64,000 nucleotides of DNA from Luzula sylvatica. Lineage: Eukaryota; Streptophyta; Magnoliopsida; Poales; Juncaceae. Positions 46,380 through 59,747 of the stretch are shown here, one piece after another (position 1 is the stretch's first letter; each line of letters starts with the position of its first letter). The position numbers were made by a program, and so were the translations under genes. Location of the stretch: the NCBI GenBank assembly GCA_946800325.1, contig OX326961.1, positions 14,258,215 to 14,322,214 of the forward strand, read 5' to 3'. The notes beneath the pieces were generated by a model that worked only from the letters and a program-made list of their open reading frames with translations, ran no database searches and was not told the origin of the DNA.

Positions 46380-47966
46380 GGTTATATATGAAGACCCTCG
46401 AACACAAAAAATAATCTTGATGAGGTGGCAAAAAAAGGTTAAGTTGATTGATTAATATTACTAGGAGATTGCCCGCGCTTCGCGGCGGTTTTGTTTCATT
46501 TGATTTATCATACACATAATATATAGTTATAATTTTTCGGGATCAAATATAAGACTTTATAAAAATAAATATCATATTGATTATGGAAGTTTGATTATGA
46601 CAAAATTATTATATTATTTTTGAATATGACACATTGCGAAATATTTATTTAGTATTTTAATACAATATATACAAAAAAGAATAAATGTCACTATAAAATA
46701 ATAAAATAACATGCATGGACATAAACAAAAATCAAAATCATATGATATTCTAAATTTTCATATCTAAAATTAAGAATAATAACATTGTAAAAGTTTAAAA
46801 AAATTATTTGTGTCTGATAATTTTTATGTTTCATGTTTATTATTGAAAAATATTATATAAGTTAAAGAAATTATTTGTGTTTAGTAAATAAATATATTTC
46901 ATTATTTTTTTAGAGATTAACATGAAACTGTTTTAAGTAAAAATACAAATATAACATAATTGTTTTAAAAAAAATAATAATAATTAGGATGTGCAATTTT
47001 TTTCAATTATATGTTTAAAAATAATAATAATTATGATTATAAGTCATTAATGTAATTATATTTTTTTTTATATTTTTTTTTACATAATTGTTTTCATAAT
47101 TTTATGTTAGAGAAAAGTATTGAATATATGATAATAACATACTTAGTAGTATGTGCAATTTTTATCAATTATAGTTTTAAAAATAATAATTATTAGGCTT
47201 ACAAGTCATTAATGTAATTGTATTTATTTTTATATTTTTTTTTACATAATTGTTTTCATAATTTTAAGTTAGAGAAAAATATTAAAAATATGATAATATG
47301 GATCTCAAAATAAAGATAAAATTCAAGCGAATATATTTCTTAATTTTTTGAAATTATATTATGAAAATACTAACAATATTTGATGTATTTATGATATTAT
47401 ATATTAATTTATTAATGTTAGATATTTAAACTCTTCACATTCTATTTGTATTCACAATTGATCATGTAATATATTGTGAAAAAATTCAAAATCAAATACA
47501 ATTGGTTCAACATGAACCTAACAAATAATATTTTGACACGTCATCAGTGTAAGGTGATGTGGCCTTCTAAAATTGCTTAAAAGTATGTGTAAAATAAGGG
47601 ACACATAAATATCTACAAATAAAACATAATCACACAAAATCAAAAATTAATCTATGGTTCATATATTGACACATATCATAATCTAATGGTTGAAATAATT
47701 GTGATGATGTGGCATGAGTTGTGATGAGGTGGCATAAGGAAATTACATAAACATGGGTCCAAAATAAGGAGGTTGGTAAATTAATTTGTTTGATTAGCGA
47801 TTCAATTAATCGTTTAATTGAATTGACACGTCAATTAATATGTACTAATATAATATATTGATGTGTTAATTAATATTTAATTGAATCAATTAAAAAGATT
47901 AATCAATTCACATAATCTTTTTGCCACCTCATCAAGGGGCTTGGGGGGACCAAGTATATATTTTCC
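46380..47966. mobile_element. Palindromic MITE split by a Helitron
   Basis: Left part 46380-46460 (TATATATGAAGACCCTCGAA, CTTGATGAGGTGGCAAAAA) and right part 47794-47966 (ending TTTTTGCCACCTCATCAAG, then GGGGGGACCAAGTATATATT) are mirror images and together reconstitute the same MITE as 25310-25612. The Helitron 46461-47793 lies between them. Confidence 0.75.
46461..47793 (-). mobile_element. 1.33-kb nonautonomous Helitron
   Basis: On the minus strand the element starts TCAAACAAATTAATTTACCA and ends with a GC hairpin (CCGCG-AAG-CGCGG, 46473-46485), eight bases, and CTAG (46461-46464). It is inserted between A and T, with no target duplication. The uninterrupted MITE at 25310 has the joined sequence GTTGATTAATATTATTAATTG, which confirms both ends. 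The interior is AT-rich with no Rep/helicase and contains a ~161-bp tandem duplication (about 46990-47310). Confidence 0.85.
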
Positions 47967-49980
47967 TTTTTTTTAGTTTTACAGGATATGCTTTTTTTTT
48001 TATTTCTATGTGTATAAAGTGATCAAACTTTTATAGCTTTGTATACAAATAATTTTAAGTTCTGTTTGGAGGTTTCAAAATTTTAATTGCAGAATTTATT
48101 TTTATTTAATCATATTTTGTAAGCATAATAATAGTTGATATTTTATGGAGCTCTAAACTTGAGGGAGCATAACAAATAATTTGTTTTATACAATACTTGA
48201 AATCATTTTTCTATGCATCTTCCAATCAAAATTTCAGTCCATGTTCACTTTTGATTTTACTATACTTTGTATATACTATTTAAATAAATTTTATAATCGA
48301 TATAATTGTTCTATGAACTTTTAAATTTGATTTTTGCATTATTTTTTATTTAAAAAAACACTTGGTTAATCATCAATATTAAGATGTTCCATTAACATTA
48401 ATATGCACAAAAAATGATGAAATTATTCAAGTTGAATTTAGTTTGTTTTGAGCATGCAATTGGCCGGATCTCATATTTAAATCAAGAAAACGGGGCAAAG
48501 ATTTGAATCAAGAAGATGGGGCAAGGGAAATTTGGTCCATAAGCAAACTCTAAAAAGATGATTAGCATGCTTTAATTAAACTTGTTAAGAATGAACCACA
48601 CATCACATGGGCCAAATCTCAAATGATTCAAATTCAGCAGTGTATGCTACTATACCCCTGCAGATGCACAATATATACTAGAGCCCGTAAAAAGTGACCC
48701 GGTTCGAAATCCGGTTGACACGTGACCCGGACCTCGTCCATGCCGATAAATATCCTACTAAGTGATCCAAAACTATAAAAAAAATCGATGCGAAACATAA
48801 ACCAATTTTATTTTGAAAAATTGATGCGAAACGTAAAAAGGAAAAATACAATGCATATAAAAGAATGAGTCATATGTATAAATGTGTTTTAATAACATGA
48901 TGAAATTAATACAATGTGAAATAATTTTATTTTGAAAAAATATTATAATAATCATTATAAAAATAATGCATGTTAAAATAAAATATAATAAACAAATTAT
49001 GCACAGTGCAAGTATTATCATTATCATAGCTATAATGCTACAATCAAAGTCCACAAATGGATTTCTCATTGAAACCTTCATAATTTCATGATTATGCAAT
49101 GTGCATATGTAATATAACATATATTAGAAAAAAATGCCAATTTATCTTTTTCACTATTGTTGTTAATATATAAGTATACCAGTATACTAATAAATTATTG
49201 TTAGTTTCAGTTTACCTTCACTTATTGTAACATTATTTGTGCAAAAAAATCGATAAGCAATACTTCATCATGCCCACAAAATTTCAAATAAATAATTGTT
49301 GTGACCTAAATCCAATAATGGATCTCTCAGTTACCAATTGCATTTGTCTAAATTGCCCCTCTATGGAATAATACACAGCAAATAATGTAACTCAAATCAA
49401 CAAGAATTAGGTGTCATAATTTCAACAGAACTTTAATGACATTCGCAAAATGGTATATCATGACACAGAACGAATCACCCAATGTTAAAATGTTATATTC
49501 CCATAAAATAAAATAAAATCAAATAGATATTTATTTTGCAGCAATTAAGCCCGTTTCTGTTCTGTCCACCTAAAAGCAGGAAAGTTATGTACATCATTAA
49601 ATAGACAAAAAGAAAGCACATTGAATTAGTTGTCCATATTAAACCCTAATCGAGGAGTGGTACCACTACTATTGTACCGGCCCCCTCGTTTCTGATTTGG
49701 GGTGCTGTCATTTGTACATTGGCCCAATTGGCCTCAAAATAGGGCCTACATTTGCCGCAAACAAGTATAACAGACGAAAAATTTGGACTGTTAACTACCC
49801 CAAACTAATTGTCCTACAGTGCCCCCATAATAATCTAGGGTTTAGGCTATAACTCAATTTATTATCTGTTAATGCTTAATATTGCATTGCGAACACACCA
49901 TTTTCTTTGTTGATAATATTTATTTATTTTGAAAAATTAGTTGTAGAATTGATTGGAGGCTTCACAGTTAATAATGTTCA
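47967..49980. other. Intergenic AT-rich DNA
   Basis: 48690-48745 contains GTGACCCGG words (GAAATCCGGTTGACACGTGAC) that may be a fragment of a repeat. The ORF at 48773-49120 (minus) is AT-driven. No gene is supported. Confidence 0.45.
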
Positions 49981-49988
49981 GTTGTAAG

Positions 49989-50658
49989 TAGGGCTGCAAC
50001 TTTAGCTCGTGGATCGTGGCTCGCTCGAGCTCGACTCGATAATAGTTCGATAATAACTCGCTCGATATTAACTCGAAATTAAACGAGCCGAGCCGAGCTA
50101 GCTCGAATGCTTATTGAGCCGAGCTTGAGCAGGACTCAGCTCGCTCGTATTAAGCTCGAAATTTTTTTGAGCTCGATTTAAAAAATTAAATATTTTTATT
50201 ATAATTAATTTACATTATATATATTATTTTAATTATAAAATTTTATAAAGAAATTTTTTATCTTCATAATAATTCCAATTCGGGTTACAACTTAGCTCCT
50301 AAAAAAGAATTTTAACTAGGGGAGACAAATTAATAATACCAAGTTCAAATCTTATTTTTTTTATGTTTTGTGTTGTGTATGCTTGATTTATTATTGTTAT
50401 GTTTTAAGATATTTTAGTATTTAAAATATTTTATGTTTATTCGCGATTATTATAATTTTTTAATTAAAATTTAAGTTATTTTTTTAATTGAGCTACTGTT
50501 GAGCCGAGCCGAGCTAGCTCGAATTAAAACGAGCCGAGCTTGAGTTTGATTTTTCAGCTCGAACCATAATTTTAAACGAGCCGAGCCAGCTCGAATAAGT
50601 TCCGAGCCGAGCTTTAGCTTGGCACAGCTCGCTCGAGCTCGGCTCGTTTGCAGCCCTA
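49989..50658. mobile_element. 670-bp nonautonomous hAT-like element with 8-bp target duplication
   Basis: Target duplication GTTGTAAG lies at 49981-49988 and 50659-50666. Termini TAGGGCTGCAA and TTGCAGCCCTA are perfect 11-base inverted repeats, followed inward by many GAGCCGAGC/AGCTCG words on both sides of an AT-rich middle (50170-50480). The ORF at 50471-50683 (minus) is a by-product of these words. Same family as the partial copy at 1-148. Confidence 0.92.
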
Positions 50659-50666
50659 GTTGTAAG

Positions 50667-53600
50667 CTATTCAAATCACTCACAGAAAATATCCAATAAG
50701 CTTAGAATAACATAATTATTTTCCTAATTATTTTGTTTTATTATGTATTTGACGAAGTTGCAATGGTCACAACGGACACGAGTCCAAGGAGCAAGGATCC
50801 AACAAGCCAGAACAACGGAAAATCCCCATTTGTTCGGATAAGATGGAAGAGTTTCTCGTAGAGTTCATCAATCGTCGGAGAGAATAGTTGGCCGGAAAAA
50901 CAACAAGAAGAGAAGACCTAAGGGGTCCCTGCCGGCACGGCAAGGGGAGTCACCCCCCTAGACCGGTTATTTGATGGAGGTGGGCTAGAGGTATTGTTTT
51001 TTCTCCCTTTTTTTTTCTCTCTCTCTCTAGATGGCTAGGGTTTTTTTGCATAAGATTTTATAAATGTCTATTGTGGGAACAATTTGAGAAAAAAAATTAA
51101 ATTTGGCTCCTCAACTATTGAGGCGATGCATTTTTTTTATCCCTTAAATTTTACAGGTTATATTTTTAACCCATCAAATATTATGTTGACTCATATATAT
51201 TTTTTACTTTTGTTAAATGTTTATGTATTCATTAATTTGACATGTAATAAACGACATGACACATATTCTACTATGTAAGCAGTGATGTTCCATGTAAAAT
51301 ATATTTATTAATATTCTTAAAAAATAGATATAATATTCTATTATCATAAACTGTAATATTTAAATACTAATTTTTAACAAGTTCAAGCACGTATCGTGTT
51401 TGCCGCTCTTTAAAAAAACTTTTTAATAAGTTCGATGATCTAAACCTTCAGATTTATAAATTGTAATATGTAATAAGTGACGTGGCAAGTATTCTGTCAC
51501 ACAATTAATTACATATAATTTAAAAAATGATTACGTTTTAGATTATTTAATCTCTTTTATTGAATTATTTTAGCCTGTAATTTAGTTACTTAAGAAATGT
51601 ATTTTTGGATAAGTGATAGATTATGAGATATGCTATAATATTTGAATAGATTTAGATGGTTTAAATCATTGAACCTGTTTAAAAAATATTTTTATTATTA
51701 AATATTAGAGTTTTTGGTGAAATATATATTTAATTTTCTTAAAAAATGCCAAAATATTTTTTTAATGACACATCATACATTGTGTGGCAGAATACATGTT
51801 ATGTTATCGCTCATGTGTCAAGTTAACATGTACACAAAAATTTAACAAATGAAATGATCATATGTCAAATTAGGAGTTATAAATGAATCATATAGTTGAG
51901 GAACAAAAAATGTATCAACTCAATTGTTGAAATGATCATTAAATCATGTATTTCAAATATTAGTTCGTTAAGAAGTAAGATTAGTAGATTAGTAAAAAAT
52001 AGTACGGGGAAATAGGAATTGATGTAATTATAGTATATACATGACATGTAATTTATTTATATTAATGCAAAATAGTAGTAGGACCCATGAGCCTACTCAT
52101 TATTTAAAAAAAATTTATTTAGTACGATTTTGTTGATAGCTTTTATAATAAATCATCATCGAAATTGCAAAAAATGTTTGAATTAGTGAAGTTTTTTGCT
52201 TATGCTTTGAAAATGGCTAACAAGAACAACTTGAGCTAAAAATATATTTGTATAATAACTATAATATTATAGACAATATATACCTATGTTTCGTATGATA
52301 TTTTTATAGTTTTGTTTTTATAATAAGTCGTAAGTTAGAGTATACCCCTCAACACATAAAATACAGGGCACAAAGAAAGCGACCCGTTTCCTTTTTCCCT
52401 CCCACAAGACACCCTTTCTCTTATTGGACGAATCCTCTGAAATTTTAATGTCCATCAATTGGAAGCATTTATTAGAAAAATTGAATAATAAGTCATTTAT
52501 TTTGTCAATTGATATATTACATAAAAAAATATATCATGTTATCTCATTTGATTGTGCATATACACTTCTATGGTATTTAATTTTATGAATTTATGTAATT
52601 TATTTTTATCAGGCCATACCAGTTCATCATAAGTTAATAAAATTGGAATACAACATAAAAATTGTATGGGATTAATTACAGAGGAGATAAACCTTGGCTT
52701 TTCAAATACCAAGTTCATGTGTGAAGACAAAAAATTCTTAAGACTAGATGCATTATTTAATGCATCTACCTGATAAAAATTTGTTTAGCAAGTGATACAT
52801 TTTTTTTTATTAAAAAAATAACAACAATATAAAAATATAAAAAGGAGAAAACTAATAAGCATTGCTCATTTGAATTGAATCCATTTTTGGGTTGAAATCA
52901 TTTTTCTATTCATTAATTTAATAATTTGAAGAATAAATGAGCTCAGTAGGAATTCAATAGTCTAGTCGCTAAAGGTCATCCAATACTTCAACATAAAATA
53001 TTTGTTCTAATCAAAATTTATATTTATATGTTGTGAGTAATTTACTAAAAATAACAAAATTTACTAAAAATAACAAAAATATAAATAAATAAACAAGGAA
53101 AAAAAAATAAGATAAGCATTGCTCGTTTGAAACCATTAAAATATCTTTCTGAATCTAAATATTTGGAAAATTCACATATATGTAGATGATATTGGTAGTT
53201 ATAGAAAATTTCAAGAACAACTAAAAAAAATGAACTACACACCTGAATCATTTTGCTATACATTAATTTAATAATTTGAAGAATAAATGAGCTCACCATG
53301 AATTAAATAATTTCTAAAAGTCATCCAATACTTCTACATAAAATAATTATCTAAATTTTATATGTTGAGTAATTTATTTTAAGTTAAAACTTAAAACCTA
53401 CTTATACATTTTATAATATCTTAAAAGCAACAACTAAAAATGCATATGACATTAAACTTAAACCATGTCCAAATGAAAACACTAATAAATTTATAAATAA
53501 TAAATGCTCCTTGTATTGTATCCAATGAAGTGCTTTTTTAAAAGCTATTTAGTTGCCTTTACATCTCCCTCCAACCCCCATCCTTCTCTCTCTCTATCTC

Positions 53601-53683
53601 TACTCCACTCCCCCCTTCATTTTCCCTCTCTATGTATAACTACACAAACAAGCATAGCCATTAATTAGTCACACACTTTTGCA
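50667..53683. other. Intergenic DNA with a local direct repeat
   Basis: 52852-53060 and 53111-53385 are diverged direct copies (shared GCATTGCTC, TTTGAAGAATAAATGAGCTCA, AGTCATCCAATACTTC). 53570-53640 is CT-rich and is the likely promoter/leader of the kinase gene. No gene seen; ORFs at 51084, 52539 and 53045 lack support. Confidence 0.5.
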
Positions 53684-56600
53684 ATGGTTCACTTGCTTCT
53701 TAGGAGTACAAGCCTCAAGAGGATGCTCTCCATTGGTAGAAGAAACAAAGAAGATAAACAAATCAAAGAACTTGAAGCAAGAAACTCAATTTCGGGTCCT
53801 TGCACCGACGCGGCGCCGCCACGTAATAAGCTTAACTGGCGGTGCTACTCGTACCGAGAAATCTCTCTAGCAACCAACAATTTCCACCAAGGTATAGTTT
53901 TCAATTAATACAATATTGCTAATTTTAGTCCTATAACTTCTGAATTTTTTCATTTGATTAGATAATTTGGCTGGGAAAGGGGGGTATGCAGAAGTTTACA
54001 AAGGAATACTCGTTGACGGGCGGGCCATAGCCGTAAAAAGGCTGACTCGATCAATGGCGGACGAGAAAAATGAAAAAGAATTTCTAACCGAGTTAGGAAC
54101 GGTTAGCCACGTCAGCCATCCAAATGTATCTTCCTTATTGGGTTGTTGTGTGGATAATGGTTTGCATTTGATTTTTGAGTTCTCTTCTAGAGGATCTGTT
54201 TCTTCTAATCTTCATGGTAATTCTTAATTTTTTTGGGTTTTTATGCATAATGCACTTCAAAATATAGTTTATTTAGTTCATTTGTAGACGAAAATAACAA
54301 AGTTGTGGATACTTTCGTGAAAAAGAAAAATAGGGTTTTAGGATGGTATAATTAAGCAAAAATATTAACTACATATGCTTTGAGAGTTTTTTATTTTGGT
54401 CCTTTAGAATATGGCTAATTCGAATTTTTAGAATACTGCGTTTTTTCTGTAGTAGTTTTATGAATTTATTATTTTTTAATTTTCGAATTGTGATTGTTTC
54501 AGACGAGAATTCACCTAATATTGGGTGGAAAATACGGTACAATATTGCGGTTGGGACAGCTCGAGGGCTAGAATATCTTCATAAAGGATGCCAAAGAAGA
54601 ATCATACATAGAGATATTAAGGCCTCTAATGTATTATTAACCGAAAATTTCGAACCTCAGGTAATATGATTTCTCGATGGAAGGTATAAAATAAAATCGT
54701 AATTTTCGAAGGTTATATATGCATCAAAAGATGACAAACTGTCTATTTTTTTTCAAAACTAATTAAAGGATAGTTATGTATTTAGATTTCTGATTTTGGT
54801 CTTGCAAAATGGCTTCCATCTGAGTGGTCACACCATGCAATCGCTCCGATCGAAGGCACTTTTGGGTATGTGCGAAATTTCTAAATTTTTTAGTGCCAAA
54901 TTGAAAATATCCCTGATAATTGACTCATATACCAACTACTATGCAAATTTATTATTTCAATTATTACGATAATAACCTTGATAATATTTACGAATTGGTT
55001 ATAGATGTTTGGCGCCCGAGTATTACACGCATGGAATCGTCGATGAAAAAACGGATGTATTTGCATTCGGAGTGTTTTTACTCGAGGTTATTTCTGGAAA
55101 AAAACCAGTTGATGGGTCCCACAAAAGTCTTCTTAGCTGGGTAATTAATTCAAAATTTCTTCTTTTTACGTACAAAATATAATTTCCTATCTGGAAAATA
55201 TATGAAATTATTATCTAGAAAATAAGAAATTTTGTGAATTTTTAACAGGCAAAACCCTACATAAAGGATGGATTAATTCAAGCAATGGTGGATCCAAAAT
55301 TAGGAGATAATTATGATTTATATCAACTCAAGAGTCTCGTATTTGTAGCATCTCTTTGCATCAGGGCAACTGCTAAGTGGAGACCTACCATGACAGAGGT
55401 AATTTAATTTAATTTAATTTTTTTGACATTGATATTTGCATAATATTATTCTTAAACCTATTCTTTGCTACTAATACAAGTAAGTCCTAATTTGCACGAA
55501 TTATTAATATATCTTCATTTTTGTCATTTATAACAATTTCAAAAATGAAGAATATAAATATTATACACACATTGAAAAAGGTGAACATAGGATACTCTGA
55601 TTAATGAGTTATTCAGTATTCTCACCAATATAATTACTTTATTTATTTCTTATCTTTCGATTCACGAGGAAAAAATTGAACTGACACTTCTCAGTGTAGA
55701 ATTTTTTTGATATTTAGGGTTTGAAAGGACAAAAATGAACCAACATGCCAGCATATTTATTATTTACTATTGCAAAAATATAGAATCTTTGGTACAATGG
55801 TATCATTCTCCCAAATATATGTTGGCATATTAGACTGTTAGCAGGTCACTGCTATCTGTTAGCATGTCCAAATTGGATTTTGTTTGGTAATAATCTGGTA
55901 GGGTTTGTTGGAGACAAAATAAATACACAAGGAAAATGTTCTATTGCCATTTTAATTCTTATCAACACGCGGTTGATACTTAAATATGATTTAACATCTT
56001 AATTTTTAATATTTTAAATCATAATTTGATATGTTAATTAATTGTTAAATTGTAAATTAAGATACTCAAATCATAAATATACATCACTACCAAGTTTTGT
56101 GAAGGAGAGTTCTAGAGAATATACACCACTACTCAAAATATAATAGAATCAAATAACTAAACAGGATGAAAATGAAATGAAATTTCTTATTCCCTTAAAC
56201 ACAAACAGAGCGAAGTAAAAAAACGAAATAGAGGAAATCTTTTTATTTCATGTTAAAGATGAAATAATGAATGAATTATGAATGCATCAAACCTAATCTT
56301 TTTGTTATCTGTGCAATTTAAATATAATATTTTATTTCAAACTTCTATTTTCATTATTATATCTTTCCGACCGCAGAAATTAAATAGAATTGAGAATTAT
56401 TCTATATTGCACAAATTCCATAATTTTATCTCTTATCGAACGGGCTTATAATTAAAAAGACTTGTGAAGATAACTTGTTCGATTTTTACAAATATCATTT
56501 CATCGATCTCCACAAGTTTGAAATCGAGTTTTTCCATTTAAAATCAAAGACAATCTCTTTTGAAGAGTCGATCGAGCAATATAAACGAGTATAAAAAAAT

Positions 56601-56994
56601 ACATTTACTTATAAAGACACAACTTGGAGATCCTTAACTTCCTTTCCTTCATTTTTCTATGGAATTTTTTAAGATCAAGATAAAGAATATACCAATCTCA
56701 AGTACACTTGTCAAAAGAAAACAAATGTCTTCACACTATCACAATTTTCCGTTGGTTAATCATGACATGATTTGTCTTCATACAACCATTAATCATATCA
56801 TATCTTAATTAAAATTGGATAACTTTTAGGTCTTAGAGCTATTAGAAAGCTCCGGCGAGTTACCGTCAGAAAAATGGAAAATGCCCGAGGCAGAAGAGGA
56901 AGAAGAAGAGTTTTGGGACTTTGACGATTTAAATGACGAAGACTCGGAACCGGATTCGCCTTCCTCATCATTTTCTTCGAGTGGAAACGCTTAA
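53684..56994 (+). CDS. Receptor-like cytoplasmic kinase, RLCK class VI (ROP-binding kinase type)
   Basis: Exons 53684-53891, 53962-54216, 54503-54660, 54786-54865, 55005-55140, 55249-55398 and 56830-56994; 1152 nt, 383 aa. There is no signal peptide or TM, so the protein is cytosolic. After a basic N-terminus and the [15 protein letters not shown] motif, the kinase domain begins: Gly loop [11 protein letters not shown] (74-84), Lys 95 in AVKRL, catalytic HRDIKASN with Asp 192, DFGLAKW with Asp 210, APEYYTHG after the activation loop, and GKKPVD. All catalytic residues are present, so it should be active. The C-terminus is strongly acidic ([19 protein letters not shown]) and ends in a Ser-rich tail. 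Class VI RLCKs bind ROP GTPases and act in defence and polarity signalling; that role is inferred from family. Intron 6 is long (1431 bases) and AT-rich with no inserted gene. Several exon ORFs seen alone are fragments of this gene. Confidence 0.88.
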
Positions 56995-58217
56995 AACCCT
57001 AACCCTAATTACGCGTAGAATGTTTTTGTTAGTCTTAGTTAATCAGTTATAACTAAGGAGTGTACATATATTATAGCTATATTTTCAGTTAGCTTGTACT
57101 TGTAGTGAATTACTTTGTGAATCTATTGTTAAAATCAATTTTTAACCATTTTGGTATTTGCAATGTTTGATTGTTAATGTTTTGTACACCTAAAATACCC
57201 TGATCTTAATTAGCTCAATAATGCTGGTGGTTATTTTAGATAAATTGGTAGAATGCCCATTCATCAATTTTGATGTGATTCTTAAGATTCTCTAGTACTA
57301 TATATTTTGTAGCATTAAATAATGTGTACATGAATATTAAAGAAAAAGAAAAAATAGATATCCAATTAACTCCTACAAATATGCAAATCATTTGATTTAA
57401 AGTTAGTTTGTCAATGGAAACACCCAATTTAATTATACAATCAAAACCTCATCTACAAAAGATTCAAAGACAAATAATTTAGATCCTAATTATTGTAGAA
57501 AAATCTCATTATCCCAACTACCAACTGAAAATTTCATGGAATTTGAAAAATGAATACAACTTTCATCCTAATGAGGGAGCATCCACAAGCATGACAGTTG
57601 TATCTAGGGTTTTAATTATTGCAAATAATTGGGGTTTTGGGACCTATATATTTTCTTCTTCTATTATTATCACTTAATATTGCAATCATTATTTCTATTA
57701 TAGGCAAGGATAATAACTACAAAATATAACAATATTGAGCTGCCATGTTCATTATCCATTTTGGTAATTTGATCATCTCGAGTTCGTTCCGGGACAACAA
57801 ACGTCCATTGCGAACCTCAAGGCCTTCGAAAATTTCAAACATGAAATTCTAAATTGGAAACTAATTAAAAAAAATGTTACATATTTCTTAAAAATAATTA
57901 AAAAGCTTATATAGAAAATGCAAGAAAAAAAATTCTACATGACAAATGGGATGAATGGAGCCTCCAATTTTGTAGAAATGGAGAGGGAGTAAGTGCTATC
58001 TGATTTGATTTTATTCATGACAATCTGACAGATAATTAGGGTGTTAGTTAAGATAAACCAGTACAAAACTTAGAAACTTTGCATTCTATAAAAAATTAAA
58101 AAATTGAATTGTAGTTAGGAGAGTTGAGTAATTTATACCCTTACTTCATTAATTACTTGTTAATTGCTTAAGAGTTGGTGATGTGGATTGAGAGCAGTTA
58201 TTAAGAAAAAGGGTTTG
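56995..58217. other. 3' flank of the kinase gene and AT-rich DNA
   Basis: No gene or clear repeat is seen. Confidence 0.5.
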
Positions 58218-58407
58218 ATATGGTGCCCCCAATCTCAACACCTTAAACATTTTTGATGCGGTAATTGAGAATGGTTAAATGGATTGATTAGACTTATTGA
58301 TTGAATCAATCTATTTAACCATTGATTTAGGGTTTAATCAATCCATTTGAACAACATCGATTGACGCATCAAATATGTTTAAGTGAGATTGAAGGAAATA
58401 TTATTAA
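58218..58407. mobile_element. Short palindromic MITE
   Basis: CAATCTCAACACCTTAAACA with TTTTTGATGCGG on the left is mirrored by TGACGCATCAAATATGTTTA and AGTGAGATTG on the right, folding over a TTGATTGAATCAA centre. Similar in design to the MITEs at 25310 and 46380 but of different sequence. Confidence 0.6.
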
Positions 58408-58502
58408 AGAAAAATTGAAATATAATTTATTTTATCCCTAATATATAAAGTATATGTCTTTGAAAATTGTATTATAAACATATTTGAATGTTGTTTCTAA
58501 AT

Positions 58503-58700
58503 AGGGAAATTTTCAAAAAAACCCCTATCTTTTTTGAATATTCTAAAAAATCCCCTATTTTTTTGGAAACTCCAAAAAACCCCCTCTATCATGAAACTAA
58601 CATATAATAAACAAGTTAATGGAGACAAAAAATTTATGGTGATGAGATGGATAAGTTTCTAAAAAACCCCCTAACTTGTTTTCATATAAAGAATTATTAA
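58503..58700. repeat. CCCC-tract repeat related to the foldback ends
   Basis: GGGAAATTTTCAAAAAAACCCC followed by spaced CCCC/AAAA tracts (TTGGAAACTCCAAAAAACCC) resembles the terminal 100 bases of the 5422-6590 element. GACAAAAAATTTATGG and ACAAGTTAATGGAGACAAAA are repeated at 58612 and 58780. Confidence 0.5.
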
Positions 58701-58967
58701 TATAAATATTTTTTTATTCAATTTATTACAATATATAATTCTGAAAAAGAAATTTATGTGTTTCTTAGCATATAATAAACAAGTTAATGGAGACAAAAAA
58801 TAAAAAAAATATGAAAACAAATTATAATAAATTTTTTAATGATATGATATTAAGGACAAAACAAATCATATTTCAATTTTTTTTCTTAAACTGTTCTCAA
58901 CCCCCAAATATCACTCTTAAAATATCACCATCCTTGATTAAGACCAATACTATAAAAATCGCTATTT

Positions 58968-59470
58968 GCCAAATGGCAGAATTTCATGTGTACCCTTGGA
59001 AAACATTATTATTTCGTGTATACCCCTCGAAAACATGAAATTTCACAAATACCCCTATAAAATCTTTTAAATATCATGAATACTCCTAAATTAAACTTTT
59101 AATTAATAATTTGTTAATTTTTTTCGTTTTACCCTTATATCAATATAGTAGTTACTTAAAATTTTGAGAATAGTATTGATTTTAACAATGATTTTTGGAA
59201 AGAAATTATGAGATAAATTGACAATATTTGATTTTTTATGGTTTTAAATATTCTTTTTAGAGCAAAACTTATTCATTATCATAGAAAAATAATTTTAAAA
59301 ATTAGATAATTGACATTTTACTAAAGAGAAAAACGTTGTTAATAGGGGTATATGTGATATAATATATTTTAAGAATTTTGTAGGGGTAATCATGATATTT
59401 GAAGGGTTTTTAAGGGGCATCCATGATATTTGACGGAGTTTGCAGGGGTATTCTTGAAATTGCGCCATAA
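58968..59470. mobile_element. ~500-bp inverted-repeat element with TACCCCT sub-repeats
   Basis: The left arm starts TGGCAGAATTTCATGTGTAC and has 30-40 bp sub-repeats each ending TACCCCT. The right arm mirrors it (AGGGGTA units, ending CTTGAAATTGCGCCA). A relative lies in CSN5 intron 2 (60540-60870). Confidence 0.65.
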
Positions 59471-59747
59471 TAAATTAATTATTTTTTGTTATTTTTGGTA
59501 TTATATCTGTAATACTAAAAAAAACTTTGAGATAACATGATTAATCCAAAATACAAGATAAAAAATGATTAGCCCATATTGGAAAATAATTATTAGGCCT
59601 TACATAGCCCAAAGATTTTATAAAAATCAAGCCCATTCAAAAGAAACGTACAATACCAAAAATACCCTTCTGAACTCTCTCTATTCTTTTCTACATAGCT
59701 CCGTTAAAACCTTTTATTTCCGAGTAAGGTCGGGTTAGGGTTTTGCA

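Noticed and set aside
50471..50683. 70-codon minus ORF of Arg/Ala/Ser/Leu
   Set aside because: Produced by GAGCCGAGC/AGCTCG words of the hAT-like element and crossing its boundary.
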